Notes: a model not told the origin generated them from the letters alone. Counted from the stretch's first letter, positions 15,748 to 24,886 are shown. The stretch is DNA of 64,000 nt from Streptomyces violaceoruber (GCA_000720805.1 JODI01000049.1:31935-95934), one strand, 5' to 3'. Numbers and translations are program-made.

Positions 15748-17724
15748 GTGTCAGACGTCCGTGTGATCATCCAACGCGATTCCGAGCGGGAAGAGCGCGT
15801 GGTGACGACGGGCACTACGGCCGCCGAGCTCTTCGCCGGCGAGCGTTCGATCGTCGCCGCGCGGGTGGGCGGCGAGCTCAAGGACCTGTCGTACGTCCTG
15901 TCCGAGGGCGAGGAGGTCGAGGGCGTCGAGATCTCGTCCGAGGACGGCCTCAACATCCTGCGTCACTCCACCGCTCACGTGATGGCGCAGGCCGTGCAGG
16001 AACTCTTCCCCGAGGCCAAGCTGGGCATCGGTCCGCCGGTCAAGGACGGCTTCTACTACGACTTCGACGTCGAGAAGCCGTTCACCCCCGAGGATCTCAA
16101 GGCCATCGAGAAGAAGATGCAGGAGATCCAGAAGCGGGGGCAGAGGTTCTCCCGCCGCGTGGTCACCGACGAGGCCGCCCGCGAGGAACTGGCCGACGAG
16201 CCGTACAAGCTGGAGCTGATCGGCCTCAAGGGCTCGGCTTCGTCGGACGACGGCGCGGACGTCGAGGTCGGCGCCGGTGAGCTGACGATCTACGACAACC
16301 TCGACCCCAGGACCGGCGACCTGTGCTGGAAGGACCTCTGCCGCGGTCCCCACCTGCCCACCACCCGGAACATCCCGGCGTTCAAGCTGATGCGCAACGC
16401 GGCCGCCTACTGGCGCGGCAGCGAGAAGAACCCGATGCTCCAGCGCATCTACGGCACCGCCTGGCCGACCAAGGACGAGCTGAAGGCGCACCTCGACTTC
16501 CTCGCCGAGGCCGAGAAGCGCGACCACCGCAAGCTGGGCTCCGAGCTGGACCTGTTCTCCATCCCGGAGCAGATCGGCTCCGGCCTTGCCGTCTTCCACC
16601 CCAAGGGCGGCGTCATCCGCCGGGTCATGGAGGACTACTCGCGCCGCCGCCACGAGGAGGAGGGCTACGAGTTCGTCTACACCCCGCACGCGACGAAGGG
16701 GAAGCTCTTCGAGACCTCGGGCCACCTGGACTGGTACGCCGACGGCATGTACCCGCCCATGCAGCTCGACGAGGGCGTGGACTACTACCTCAAGCCCATG
16801 AACTGCCCGATGCACAACCTGATCTTCGACGCGCGCGGACGCTCGTACCGTGAACTGCCGCTGCGCCTGTTCGAGTTCGGGACGGTGTACCGGTACGAGA
16901 AGTCGGGTGTCGTGCACGGCCTGACCCGGGCCCGCGGTTTCACACAGGACGACGCGCACATCTACTGCACCCGCGAGCAGATGTCCCAGGAGCTCGACAA
17001 GACGCTCACCTTCGTGCTGAACCTGCTGCGCGACTACGGTCTGACCGACTTCTACCTGGAGCTGTCCACCAAGGACCCGGAGAAGTTCGTCGGTTCGGAC
17101 GAGGCCTGGGAAGAGGCCACGGAGACGCTGCGCCAGGTCGCGGAGAAGCAGGGCCTGCCCCTGGTCCCGGACCCGGGCGGCGCGGCCTTCTACGGCCCGA
17201 AGATCTCCGTCCAGACCAAGGACGCCATCGGCCGCACCTGGCAGATGTCGACGATCCAGCTGGACTTCAACCTCCCGGAGCGGTTCGAGCTGGAGTACAC
17301 CTCGCCCGACGGCTCCAAGCAGCGTCCGGTCATGATCCACCGTGCGCTGTTCGGCTCCATCGAGCGGTTCTTCGCGGTGCTCCTGGAGCACTACGCGGGC
17401 GCCTTCCCGGCGTGGCTGGCGCCGGTCCAGGCGGTCGGCATCCCGATCGGGGACGGGCACGTGGAGTACCTGGAGAAGTTCGCCGCCGCGGCCAAGAGGC
17501 AGGGGCTGCGGGTCGAGGTGGACTCCTCCTCGGACCGGATGCAGAAGAAGATCCGCAACGCCCAGAAGCAGAAGGTGCCCTTCATGGTCATCGCGGGCGA
17601 CGAGGACATGTCCGGCGGGTCCGTGTCCTTCCGCTACCGCGACGGCTCGCAGGAGAACGGCATCCCGTTCGACGAGGCCATCGCGAAGATCGCGAAGGTC
17701 GTGGAGGAGCGGGCGCAGGTCTGA
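15748..17724 (+). CDS. thrS: threonyl-tRNA synthetase
   Basis: A 658-aa class II synthetase that charges tRNA-Thr in the cytoplasm. It has an N-terminal TGS domain (about 1-60), the editing domain with HSTAH (His73-x3-His77) and CRGPH that removes mis-attached serine, then the catalytic core with motif 2 ([18 protein letters not shown]), the zinc-site cysteine in MNCPMH, motif 3 with [10 protein letters not shown], and a C-terminal anticodon-binding domain. All are intact and length is normal. The GTG start at 15748 follows AGGAGAG. It is the first gene of a unit that in Mycobacterium continues with the HIT and pgsA genes; here other genes have been inserted between them. Confidence 0.97.
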   Translation: MSDVRVIIQRDSEREERVVTTGTTAAELFAGERSIVAARVGGELKDLSYVLSEGEEVEGVEISSEDGLNILRHSTAHVMAQAVQELFPEAKLGIGPPVKDGFYYDFDVEKPFTPEDLKAIEKKMQEIQKRGQRFSRRVVTDEAAREELADEPYKLELIGLKGSASSDDGADVEVGAGELTIYDNLDPRTGDLCWKDLCRGPHLPTTRNIPAFKLMRNAAAYWRGSEKNPMLQRIYGTAWPTKDELKAHLDFLAEAEKRDHRKLGSELDLFSIPEQIGSGLAVFHPKGGVIRRVMEDYSRRRHEEEGYEFVYTPHATKGKLFETSGHLDWYADGMYPPMQLDEGVDYYLKPMNCPMHNLIFDARGRSYRELPLRLFEFGTVYRYEKSGVVHGLTRARGFTQDDAHIYCTREQMSQELDKTLTFVLNLLRDYGLTDFYLELSTKDPEKFVGSDEAWEEATETLRQVAEKQGLPLVPDPGGAAFYGPKISVQTKDAIGRTWQMSTIQLDFNLPERFELEYTSPDGSKQRPVMIHRALFGSIERFFAVLLEHYAGAFPAWLAPVQAVGIPIGDGHVEYLEKFAAAAKRQGLRVEVDSSSDRMQKKIRNAQKQKVPFMVIAGDEDMSGGSVSFRYRDGSQENGIPFDEAIAKIAKVVEERAQV

Positions 17725-17735
17725 TCCGCTGTCGT

Positions 17736-17776
17736 CGACAGGTCCTCGGGAGGCACAGCTTCCCCGGGGCCTGTCG
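17736..17776 (+). terminator. probable thrS terminator
   Basis: CGACAGG (17736-17742) pairs with CCTGTCG (17770-17776); the stem continues inward with G-U pairs and a small internal loop and is followed by GTCTTTCC. It begins 12 bases after the thrS stop. Confidence 0.5.
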
Positions 17777-17877
17777 GTCTTTCCTGGCCGCTGAAGACCT
17801 GGAGCGTGACCGGCACGACCTCGCCGTGGTCGACGCTTCCCGGCGTACACCGCCGAACATGGCCCAGGTCACGCAGG

Positions 17878-18024
17878 TCAGCGCCAGTGCGGAGTCCTGT
17901 ACGGCGTCGGCAGGCCGTGCCCGAGGACCCGTACCGCGTACGAGCCCAGGTACAGCAGGGACGCGACGCCGAGCGGTACCTCGCTGTGGCGTTCCCGGCC
18001 GGCCAGGCGGTCGTCCTTGTCCAC
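17878..18024 (-). CDS. possible 48-aa single-span membrane protein
   Basis: A GTG-started frame that encodes a polar, charged N-terminus (MDKDDRLAGRERHSE), one hydrophobic span (PLGVASLLYLGSYAVRVLG, about residues 17-35) and a Pro/Arg-rich tail. The alternation of charged and hydrophobic parts looks like a real small protein rather than a shadow, and it sits in a 402-base stretch (17725-18126) that otherwise holds only the thrS terminator and a direct repeat. No clear Shine-Dalgarno is present. No function is proposed. Confidence 0.4.
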   Translation of the reverse strand: MDKDDRLAGRERHSEVPLGVASLLYLGSYAVRVLGHGLPTPYRTPHWR

Positions 18025-18048
18025 CGGGCCTGCTTGTCCCGGGCCGCT

Positions 18049-18094
18049 TTTCCCCCAACCCCGGCGACACGTTTCCCCCAACCCCGGCGACACG
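18049..18094. repeat. two tandem 23-bp direct repeats
   Basis: 18049-18071 and 18072-18094 are identical; the unit begins TTTCCCCC and ends GGCGACACG. They end 32 bases before the HIT gene start and lie just upstream of the small minus-strand ORF, a position suited to a regulator site, though a replication slip is equally possible. Confidence 0.9.
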
Positions 18095-18126
18095 GCACGA
18101 ACGGGCGAAGCCATATGCTGCACTGC

Positions 18127-18672
18127 ATGACGAGTGAGCCGGAGCAGCAGTGGGGAGTGGGGACCCAGGACGCGTTCCAGCGTCTGTGGACGCCCCATCG
18201 GATGGCCTACATCCAGGGCGAGAACAAGCCGACCGGCCCGGGTGCCGACGACGGCTGCCCCTTCTGCTCCATCCCGGCCAAGTCCGACGAGGACGGGTTG
18301 ATCGTCCGACGCGGTGAGCAGGTCTACGCCGTGCTGAACCTGTACCCGTACAACGGCGGCCACCTGATGGTCGTGCCCTACCGCCATGTCGCCGACTACA
18401 CGGACCTCACGGACGCGGAGACGGCCGAGCTGGGCGCCCTGACCAAGCAGGCGATGACCGCCCTGCGCACCGCGTCCGGCGCGCAGGGCTTCAACATCGG
18501 CATGAACCAGGGCTCGGTGGCGGGGGCGGGCATCGCGGCCCACCTCCACCAGCACATCGTCCCGCGCTGGGGCGGCGACACCAACTTCATGCCGGTGGTC
18601 GGCCACACGAGGGTGCTGCCGCAGCTGCTCGCCGACACGAGGAAGATGCTGGCGGACGCCTGGCCCGCGTAG
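18127..18672 (+). CDS. HIT-family hydrolase/phosphorylase (Ap4A type)
   Basis: A 181-aa histidine-triad protein. The signature HLHQHIVPRW (His139-x-His141-x-His143) is intact, preceded by a NLYPYNGGHLMVVPYRH strand pair typical of the family and an N-terminal CPFC cysteine pair. The order thrS-HIT-pgsA is shared with Mycobacterium, where the HIT protein (Rv2613c) is a diadenosine-tetraphosphate phosphorylase; I infer the same class of substrate. Start at ATG 18127 is chosen; an ATG 12 bases upstream is possible. Confidence 0.88.
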   Translation: MTSEPEQQWGVGTQDAFQRLWTPHRMAYIQGENKPTGPGADDGCPFCSIPAKSDEDGLIVRRGEQVYAVLNLYPYNGGHLMVVPYRHVADYTDLTDAETAELGALTKQAMTALRTASGAQGFNIGMNQGSVAGAGIAAHLHQHIVPRWGGDTNFMPVVGHTRVLPQLLADTRKMLADAWPA

Positions 18673-18730
18673 CCCGCCGAGCCGTGGGGCACGCGGGTGC
18701 GGGCATCGCCCCGCCCGTCCGGCGTTCTTC

Positions 18731-18770
18731 CCCGTCCGGCGTTTCTTCGAGGACGAGGCCGTTCAGGCCG
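18731..18770 (+). repeat. dispersed intergenic element, copy 1
   Basis: A CCGGCGTTT block followed by a 22-base stretch (18749-18770, GAGGACGAGGCCGTTCAGG...) that recurs exactly, inverted, at 44580-44601. Both copies lie beyond the 3' ends of genes, with G-rich runs (GGGGGCCCGGGG) next to them. It looks like a REP-like dispersed element of Streptomyces genomes. Confidence 0.8.
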
Positions 18771-18832
18771 AAGGGGGCCCGGGGCGGCAGGTCCCGGACG
18801 GGCCTCCGCGCCCAAGCCCCACCGCCGGAGGC

Positions 18833-20491
18833 CTACGCGTCGTACAGATCCGCCTTACTCGGCGCGGTGTCCTGCACCGCCGTGCTGAGGAACGCCGACC
18901 GTGTGCCGAACTTCTCCGTGTCCACGCCGTTCTCCGTCAGCACCCGGATCGCCGCCGCGTGCACCACCCGCAGGACCGGCGTCGCGGCACGCAGCGCGTC
19001 GTCGGCCATGAAGCGATGCCGCCACGGCTTGTCCGCCCAGGCGTGCCGCAGTCCGAAGGGCTCGGGGAGCGTCAGGCTGCCGCCGAGCCAGTTGAGCAGC
19101 GGGGGGTACCAGGTCAGGGGTGCCCGGGCCGTCAGTCGCACCACCTCGTCCGCGTCGACCAGCGGAAGCCTCACCTTCCGGGTCTCCCAGAACTTCAGTG
19201 ACTTCGCGACTTCCTTCTCCTTGGCCTCCGGCTTCGAGGTGAACAGCCCGTGCACCGGCCCCAGCGCGTGCCCGGTCACCTCGATGCGCAGGGTCTCGTG
19301 CAGCACGGTCACCGTGATCAGCATGGTGATGACCAGCTGCCCGTCCCACAGCGTCCACTGCACACCCAGGTAGTGCCGGTCGCCCGCGCCGAACTGCTGC
19401 TTGTTGCAGATGTCCTGTATGGCGTGCGACTTGACCTGGTACGCCTCCACGTCCGTGCCCTCGGGCCGGGACACCTCCTTCGTGTTCTCCCCTACGGGGG
19501 TGACGATCCAGTGGCGTATCGACGGCTTCGTGAAACCGCCGGTGTTCAGCGGGCCGCGCTCCAGCATGCGCAGCTGGTCGTGGACCGCGCGTATGACGTC
19601 CCAGCTGCGGAAGGGGTGGATCTCACGGGTGGGGTCGGCGGGGCGCAGGTCCTCGGCGAGCTGCCAGATGCCCCAGCGGGTGCCCATCCCGAGTATGCCC
19701 TTGGGCCCGGCGTAGAAGACCGAGTTGGACTGCTGCTCGGCGCTCAACCGGGCGAGGGACTGGCGCAGTTGCTCGGCCGCCGTCTCCTTGGGGCTGGTCG
19801 GCACCGCCTCGGGCACCTTCGCACCGACGCTGCTGCCGGAGAGCAGGCTGTTCCAGCGCTCCCGCAGGTCCTTCGCCGTGCGCTCACAGATCTGCTTGGC
19901 CCAGAACCAGCCGACCACCGGCAGGACCACCGCCGCGCGCGCGTACCAGGCCCAGAAGCCCGAGAACGGCATCTTGACCAGGAAGATCACGGCGAGGGCG
20001 CCCACTCCGACGAGCAGTGCGGTGGCCAGGGCGCCGGTCCTGCCCTCCTGTTTCGCGATCGTCGTGCGGATCTGGAACACCAGCAGCCAGATGAGCAGCC
20101 CGGGCAGGAACAGCAGCCCGCACAGCACCATGACGATGGTGAGCAGGTTGTCCCGTTCCCTGCGGATGTTGTTCGCCGCGAGACAGTGCTCGACCACGAC
20201 CTGCGGCTCGGCGCCGAAGGACTGGATGAGCGGCTTGCGGCCGGCCCCGAGCATGCGGGCGATCACGGCGGTGGAGAAGGCTTCCCCCAGGTTGGGGCGG
20301 AAGATCCTCGTCCACGCGCGGCCGCCCGAGACGGCCGACTGGTGCCACTCGTTGTTGGCCTTGAGGATCTCCTCGACCGGACTGTCCCGATAGGCCGCCG
20401 AGGCCAGCGCGAACGTCGCCGTCTGGTCCCCGTCGCCCGTGCGCGGCACCTGCGGACCGAAGATGTCCGCGTAACCGCTCTGAACGGTCAT
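18833..20491 (-). CDS. membrane protein of unknown function (552 aa)
   Basis: A 552-aa protein with three membrane spans close together (about 116-141, 155-172 and 178-198), a 115-residue polar N-terminal part and a 350-residue C-terminal cytoplasmic domain of mixed alpha/beta character (repeated strands such as WTLWDGQLVITMLITVTVL). I recognise no catalytic or binding motif. The ATG at 20491 is preceded by GGGGGCGGGA. It is a single gene; its upstream region (20492-20782) holds a 21-bp minisatellite. It interrupts the thrS-HIT-pgsA order known from Mycobacterium. Confidence 0.75.
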   Translation of the reverse strand: MTVQSGYADIFGPQVPRTGDGDQTATFALASAAYRDSPVEEILKANNEWHQSAVSGGRAWTRIFRPNLGEAFSTAVIARMLGAGRKPLIQSFGAEPQVVVEHCLAANNIRRERDNLLTIVMVLCGLLFLPGLLIWLLVFQIRTTIAKQEGRTGALATALLVGVGALAVIFLVKMPFSGFWAWYARAAVVLPVVGWFWAKQICERTAKDLRERWNSLLSGSSVGAKVPEAVPTSPKETAAEQLRQSLARLSAEQQSNSVFYAGPKGILGMGTRWGIWQLAEDLRPADPTREIHPFRSWDVIRAVHDQLRMLERGPLNTGGFTKPSIRHWIVTPVGENTKEVSRPEGTDVEAYQVKSHAIQDICNKQQFGAGDRHYLGVQWTLWDGQLVITMLITVTVLHETLRIEVTGHALGPVHGLFTSKPEAKEKEVAKSLKFWETRKVRLPLVDADEVVRLTARAPLTWYPPLLNWLGGSLTLPEPFGLRHAWADKPWRHRFMADDALRAATPVLRVVHAAAIRVLTENGVDTEKFGTRSAFLSTAVQDTAPSKADLYDA

Positions 20492-20594
20492 TCCCGCCCC
20501 CGATCGCCGCGAGTCTTGCTCCTGCGGCCTTCCCGACTTCCGTGCTCCGCACACCTGTTGATCAGGTCATCAGCGTATCCGCAGGCAGTGACAT

Positions 20595-20713
20595 CCGTCG
20601 GCGGATGCCCCAACTGCCGTCGGCGCGCGCCCCACTACGGCCGGCGCACGCCCCATTTCGGCCGGTGCACGCCCCACTACGGCCGGCGCGCACGGCCCCA
20701 CAGCCGTCGGCGG
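20595..20713. repeat. imperfect 21-bp tandem repeat upstream of the 552-aa membrane protein
   Basis: Units at 20595-20616 (22 bases), 20617-20637, 20638-20658, 20659-20679, 20680-20700 and a partial unit to 20713. The common core is CGGCCGGCGCACGCCCCA with 2-6 changes per unit. It is the only structure I see in the 290-base gap 20492-20782, and it lies where the promoter of the minus-strand gene should be. Confidence 0.8.
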
Positions 20714-20782
20714 ACGGCCGAAGCCGCCCGCCGACGCGGAGGGGAGCGTTCCGTGAACGTCACCGGTGGGGCCCGTCGTCAC

Positions 20783-22981
20783 CTACGTGGCGCTGCCCGC
20801 CTCTTCTCTGATCCTTTCGGCGATCTGCGGCGGCATCGGCTCGTGCCGCGCGTACGAACGGCTGAAACGGGCCGTCCCGTGGGACAGCGAACGCAGGTCG
20901 ACCGCGTACCGGCCGATCTCGATCTCGGGCACCTCGGCCCTGATCAACGTCCTTCCGCCACTGGTCTGTTCGGTGCCCAGCACCCGGCCGCGCCGCCCCG
21001 ACAGGTCGCTCATCACGGCGCCCACGTAGTCGTCGCCGACCAGGACACTGATCTCGGCGACCGGTTCCAGCAGATGGATCTTCGCTTCGGCCGCCGCCTC
21101 CCGCAGCGCCAGCGCCCCGGCCGTCTGGAACGCGGCGTCGGAGGAGTCCACCGAGTGCGCCTTGCCGTCCAGCAGCGTGACCCGGAAGTCGATGAGCGGA
21201 TAGCCGGCCGCGACTCCCCTGGCGGCCTGGGCCTTCACGCCCTTCTCCACCGACGGGATGAACTGGCGCGGTACCGCCCCGCCGACGACCTTGTCGACGA
21301 ACTCGATGCCCGAACCGCCCGGAAGCGGCTCCACCTCGATCTCGCAGATGGCGTACTGCCCGTGGCCGCCGGACTGCTTCACATGCCGGCCGCGGCCCGC
21401 CGTCCTGGTCGCGAACGTCTCCCGCAGGGAGACCTTGTGCGGGACGACGTCGACCTGCACGCCGTAACGGTTGCGCAGCCGTTCCAGCGCGACGTCCGCA
21501 TGGGCCTCGCCCAGGCACCACAGCACCACCTGGTGGGTGTTCTGGTTCTGCTCCAGCCGCATGGTCGGATCCTCGGCGACCAGCCGGGACAGGCCCTGGG
21601 ACAGTTTGTCCTCGTCGGCCTTGCTGTGCGCCTGGATGGCGAGCGGCAGCAGGGGGTCGGGCATCTCCCACGGCTCCATGAGCAGCGGGTCGTCCTTGGC
21701 GGAGAGGGTGTCCCCGGTCTCCGCGCGGCTCAGCTTCGCCACGCACGCGATGTCACCGGCGATGCAGTGGGCGAGCGCCCGCTGCTGCTTGCCGAAGGGG
21801 GCCGACAGGGCGCCGATGCGCTCGTCGACGTCGTGGTCCTCGTGGCCCCGGTCCGTGAGCCCGTGCCCGGAGACGTGCACGGTCGCGTCGGGCCGCAGCG
21901 TGCCGGAGAAGACCCGTACCAGCGAGACCCGGCCCACATACGGGTCGGACGCCGTCTTCACGACCTCCGCGACCAGCGGTCCGCCCGGATCGCACAGCTT
22001 CAGCTCGCGTGGTTCGCCCTCGACCGTGGTGACCCGGGGTGCCTCGCGCTCCAGCGGGGTCGGGAAGCCACGCGTGATCAGTTCGAGCAACTCGACGGTG
22101 CCGAGCCCGTGCCGCGCGCCCTCGGCCGCCGGGGCCGCGGCCAGGACCGGGAAGAAGACCCCGCGCGCGACGGCCCGTTCCAGGTCCTCGATCAGCGTCT
22201 TGACGTCGACCTGCTCGCCGCCGAGATACCGGTCCATGAGGGTCTCGTCCTCGCTCTCCGAGATGATCCCCTCGATCAGCCGGCCGCGGGCCTCCTCGAT
22301 CAGCGGCAGCTGGTCCTCTCCCGGCTCCGACTCCTTGCGTTCCCCGGAGGAGTAGTCGAACAGCTGCTGCGACAGCAGGCCGATCAGCCCGGTCACGGGC
22401 GCGTGCCCGTCCGGCGCCTGCGGGCCCCGCAGCGGCAGGTAGAGCGGGAGTACGGCGTCGGGGTCGTCGCCGCCGAAGGCCTCCGCGCAGATCCGGGTCA
22501 TCTCCTCGAAGTCCGCGCGGGCCGCCTCCAGGTGCGTGACGACGATCGCCCGCGGCATACCCACCGCCGCGCACTCCTCCCACACCATGCGGGTCGAGCC
22601 GTCCACCCCGTCCGAGGCGGAGACCACGAAAAGGGCCGCGTCCGCCGCTCGCAGACCGGCCCTGAGTTCTCCGACGAAGTCGGCGTATCCGGGGGTGTCG
22701 AGAAGGTTGATCTTGAACCCGTCCCATTCGACGGGTACCAGGGAGAGCTGCACCGAGCGCTGCTGCCGGTGCTCGATCTCGTCGTAGTCGGAGACGGTGC
22801 CGCCGTCCTCCACACGGCCCGCCCGGTTCACCGCCCCCGTGGTGAGTGCGAGTGCTTCCACCAATGTCGTCTTGCCCGATCCGGAGTGGCCGACCAGCAC
22901 CACATTCCGTACGGACGCGGGGTGGTCGGCCGCCGTTGCCCTGCCGGCGGCTCCGGGGTGTGCGTTCGCCTTGTCGCCCAT
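20783..22981 (-). CDS. EF-G-like GTPase (EF-G2)
   Basis: A 732-aa protein with the full five-domain layout of elongation factor G, but of the second (EF-G2) type. The P-loop GHSGSGKT (31-38) and DTPG (95-98) are intact. The base-recognition motif NKxD is replaced by THLE (149-152), and the switch-1 region reads HRQQRSVQLSLV rather than the usual RGITI form. Mycobacterial EF-G2 binds GTP but lacks ribosome-stimulated GTPase activity; the changes here suggest a similarly specialised, non-essential role. Start at ATG 22981 has GGGAGG 8 bases upstream. It is divergent from pgsA. Confidence 0.88.
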   Translation of the reverse strand: MGDKANAHPGAAGRATAADHPASVRNVVLVGHSGSGKTTLVEALALTTGAVNRAGRVEDGGTVSDYDEIEHRQQRSVQLSLVPVEWDGFKINLLDTPGYADFVGELRAGLRAADAALFVVSASDGVDGSTRMVWEECAAVGMPRAIVVTHLEAARADFEEMTRICAEAFGGDDPDAVLPLYLPLRGPQAPDGHAPVTGLIGLLSQQLFDYSSGERKESEPGEDQLPLIEEARGRLIEGIISESEDETLMDRYLGGEQVDVKTLIEDLERAVARGVFFPVLAAAPAAEGARHGLGTVELLELITRGFPTPLEREAPRVTTVEGEPRELKLCDPGGPLVAEVVKTASDPYVGRVSLVRVFSGTLRPDATVHVSGHGLTDRGHEDHDVDERIGALSAPFGKQQRALAHCIAGDIACVAKLSRAETGDTLSAKDDPLLMEPWEMPDPLLPLAIQAHSKADEDKLSQGLSRLVAEDPTMRLEQNQNTHQVVLWCLGEAHADVALERLRNRYGVQVDVVPHKVSLRETFATRTAGRGRHVKQSGGHGQYAICEIEVEPLPGGSGIEFVDKVVGGAVPRQFIPSVEKGVKAQAARGVAAGYPLIDFRVTLLDGKAHSVDSSDAAFQTAGALALREAAAEAKIHLLEPVAEISVLVGDDYVGAVMSDLSGRRGRVLGTEQTSGGRTLIRAEVPEIEIGRYAVDLRSLSHGTARFSRSYARHEPMPPQIAERIREEAGSAT

Positions 22982-23030
22982 GGCCTTGCCTCCCGTGCAC
23001 GGTGAGGTCACTGTGGGCGCGGACACGCGG

Positions 23031-23065
23031 ACCCTCCCCCAGACTCCGTCTGGAGGCACCCCCAG
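23031..23065. repeat. Streptomyces-type CCCCCAGAC/GTCTGG hairpin element
   Basis: A short inverted repeat (CCAGAC-TCC-GTCTGG at 23039-23053) inside C-rich flanks (ACCCTCCCCC ... CACCCCCAG). I recall similar small elements scattered between Streptomyces genes. It lies 50 bases upstream of the EF-G2 start. Apart from it and the -10 at 23232, the 312-base stretch 22982-23294 shows nothing else I can name. Confidence 0.6.
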
Positions 23066-23231
23066 CGGTGGCGGCTCCGGCGACGCCCGCGGTGTTCTTC
23101 GAGCTTTCCACTCCCGTCACGGTGCGTCCATACGAAGGACGCGATCCCGCCGCCCCCTGCCGGTCGTGGGCCGTCCCCCCGATCTCGCGACCGGGGCGCG
23201 GGTGCCCCGCCGTCACCCACGCGCGCGCGTG

Positions 23232-23237
23232 GCTACG
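23232..23237 (+). promoter_or_regulatory. -10 element of the pgsA operon
   Basis: TACGAT is a good -10 and lies 57 bases before the pgsA start; no convincing -35 is visible upstream in the GC-rich CACGCGCGCGCG run. Confidence 0.4.
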
Positions 23238-23294
23238 ATGGGCCAGCCGGTGGCCAGCAGGGGCCGCTCGGCCACACCGACCCTCGGGAAGGCC

Positions 23295-23969
23295 ATGCTG
23301 AACAAGTACGCGCGTGCATTCTTCACGCGTGTCCTCACACCGTTCGCCGCGTTTCTCATCCGGCGGGGCGTCAGCCCCGACACGGTGACCCTCCTCGGCA
23401 CCGCCGGTGTGGTCGCGGGTGCGCTGGTCTTCTACCCCAGGGGCGAGTTCTTCTGGGGCACGGTCGTGATCACGCTCTTCGTGTTCTCCGACCTCGTCGA
23501 CGGGAACATGGCCCGCCAGCTCGGCCGCACCAGCCGCTGGGGTGCCTTCCTGGACTCCACGCTCGACCGGGTGGCCGACGGCGCGATCTTCGGCGGCTTC
23601 GCCCTCTGGTACGCGGGAGGCGGCGACGACAACGTCCTGTGCGCGGTCTCGATCTTCTGCCTGGCGAGCGGCCAGGTGGTGTCGTACACCAAGGCGCGCG
23701 GCGAGTCGATCGGACTGCCGGTCGCCGTCAACGGCCTCGTCGAGCGCGCCGAGCGCCTGGTGATCGCCCTCACCCTGGCGGGGCTGGCCGGCCTGCACGC
23801 ATTCGGCGTGCCCGGCATCCAGTACCTGCTGCCGGTCGCCCTGTGGATCGTGGCCGTCGGCAGCCTGGTCACGCTGATCCAGCGGGTCGTCACCGTCCGC
23901 CGCGAGTCGGCCGAGGCGGAGGCCGCGGCCGACCACCAGGAGACGCGGGGGAGCGAGGCCGCGAAGTGA
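23295..23969 (+). CDS. pgsA: phosphatidylinositol-phosphate synthase
   Basis: A 224-aa CDP-alcohol phosphatidyltransferase with about six membrane spans. The catalytic signature D-x2-D-G-x2-A-R-x8-G-x3-D-x3-D is complete (Asp66, Asp69, Gly70, Ala73, Arg74, Gly83, Asp87, Asp91). In actinobacteria the enzyme at this place joins CDP-diacylglycerol to inositol 1-phosphate to give phosphatidylinositol phosphate, the base of phosphatidylinositol mannosides; the next two genes (acyltransferase, PimA) confirm this use over phosphatidylglycerol-phosphate synthesis. GGGAAGG precedes the ATG. The stop overlaps the GTG of the next gene. Confidence 0.93.
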   Translation: MLNKYARAFFTRVLTPFAAFLIRRGVSPDTVTLLGTAGVVAGALVFYPRGEFFWGTVVITLFVFSDLVDGNMARQLGRTSRWGAFLDSTLDRVADGAIFGGFALWYAGGGDDNVLCAVSIFCLASGQVVSYTKARGESIGLPVAVNGLVERAERLVIALTLAGLAGLHAFGVPGIQYLLPVALWIVAVGSLVTLIQRVVTVRRESAEAEAAADHQETRGSEAAK

Positions 23970-24886
23970 GCGCCCAGGACCGGGCCACCGACGCCCTGTA
24001 CGGCCTGGGCTGGGGCGTGGTCAAGAAGCTGCCCGAGCCGGTCGCCGTCCGCCTCGGCCGCGGCATCGCCGACCTCGCCTGGAAGCAGCGGGGCAAGGGC
24101 GTGCGGCGGCTGGAGAGCAACTACGCGCGCGTGGTGCCGGGCGCGGGCCCCGAGCGCCTCGCCGAGCTGTCCCGCGCGGGCATGCGGTCGTACCTGCGCT
24201 ACTGGATGGAGTCCTTCCGGCTGCCCGCCTGGAGCCCGGAGCGCGTCGAGGGCGGCTTCGCCCCCGAGGACCTGCACCACCTCACCGAGGGTCTCGCGGC
24301 AGGCAAGGGCGTCATCCTCGCGCTGCCCCACATGGCCAACTGGGACCTCGCCGGCGCCTGGGTCACCACCAAGCTCCGGACGCCGTTCACGACGGTCGCC
24401 GAACGCCTCAAGCCGGAGACGCTGTACGACCGTTTCGTCGCCTACCGCGAGGGCCTCGGCATGGAGGTCCTGCCGCACAGCGGCGGCACCGCCTTCGGCA
24501 CGCTGGCCAGGCGGCTGCGCGACGGCGGCCTGGTCTGCCTGGTCGCCGAACGGGACCTGTCCTCTTCCGGGGTCGAGGTCCAGTTCTTCGGGGAGGCCAC
24601 CCGGATCCCGGCCGGTCCCGCGCTGCTCGCCCAGCAGACCGGCGCGGTGCTGCTGCCGGTGACACTCTGGTACGACGACTCGCCCGTCATGCGGGGCCGG
24701 GTGCACCCCCCGGTCGAGGTCCCCGAGTCAGGTACGCGGGCCGAGAAGACGTCTGTCATGGCACAGGCGCTGGCCGATGCCTTCGCCACGGGGATCGCCG
24801 ACCATCCGGAGGACTGGCACATGCTGCAGCGGTTGTGGCTCAAGGACCTCGATCCCACGCGCTCTCCCGACGGGGGGACCGCGTGA
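23966..24886 (+). CDS. phosphatidylinositol mannoside acyltransferase
   Basis: A 306-aa member of the LpxL/HtrB-like acyltransferase family. The active-site motif H-x4-D is seen as HMANWD (about residues 121-126), followed by the substrate-binding stretches VAERLKP and LVAERDLSSSGVEVQFFG. It should move a fatty acid onto the mannose of PIM lipids at the inner face of the membrane, like Rv2611c/PatA in Mycobacterium. The GTG overlaps the pgsA stop (GTGA at 23966-23969) and its own stop overlaps the pimA start, so the three genes are one coupled unit. Confidence 0.88.
   Translation: MSAQDRATDALYGLGWGVVKKLPEPVAVRLGRGIADLAWKQRGKGVRRLESNYARVVPGAGPERLAELSRAGMRSYLRYWMESFRLPAWSPERVEGGFAPEDLHHLTEGLAAGKGVILALPHMANWDLAGAWVTTKLRTPFTTVAERLKPETLYDRFVAYREGLGMEVLPHSGGTAFGTLARRLRDGGLVCLVAERDLSSSGVEVQFFGEATRIPAGPALLAQQTGAVLLPVTLWYDDSPVMRGRVHPPVEVPESGTRAEKTSVMAQALADAFATGIADHPEDWHMLQRLWLKDLDPTRSPDGGTA

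Noticed and set aside
17588..18128. Longer minus-strand frames (160-164 aa) behind thrS
   Set aside because: They overlap the thrS 3' end and terminator and have antisense-like Arg/Pro composition; only the 48-aa frame at 17878-18024 looks protein-like.
19250..23005. 1251-aa plus-strand open frame opposite the 552-aa protein and EF-G2
   Set aside because: It crosses the intergenic minisatellite and two genes on the other strand, with no domain to be seen.
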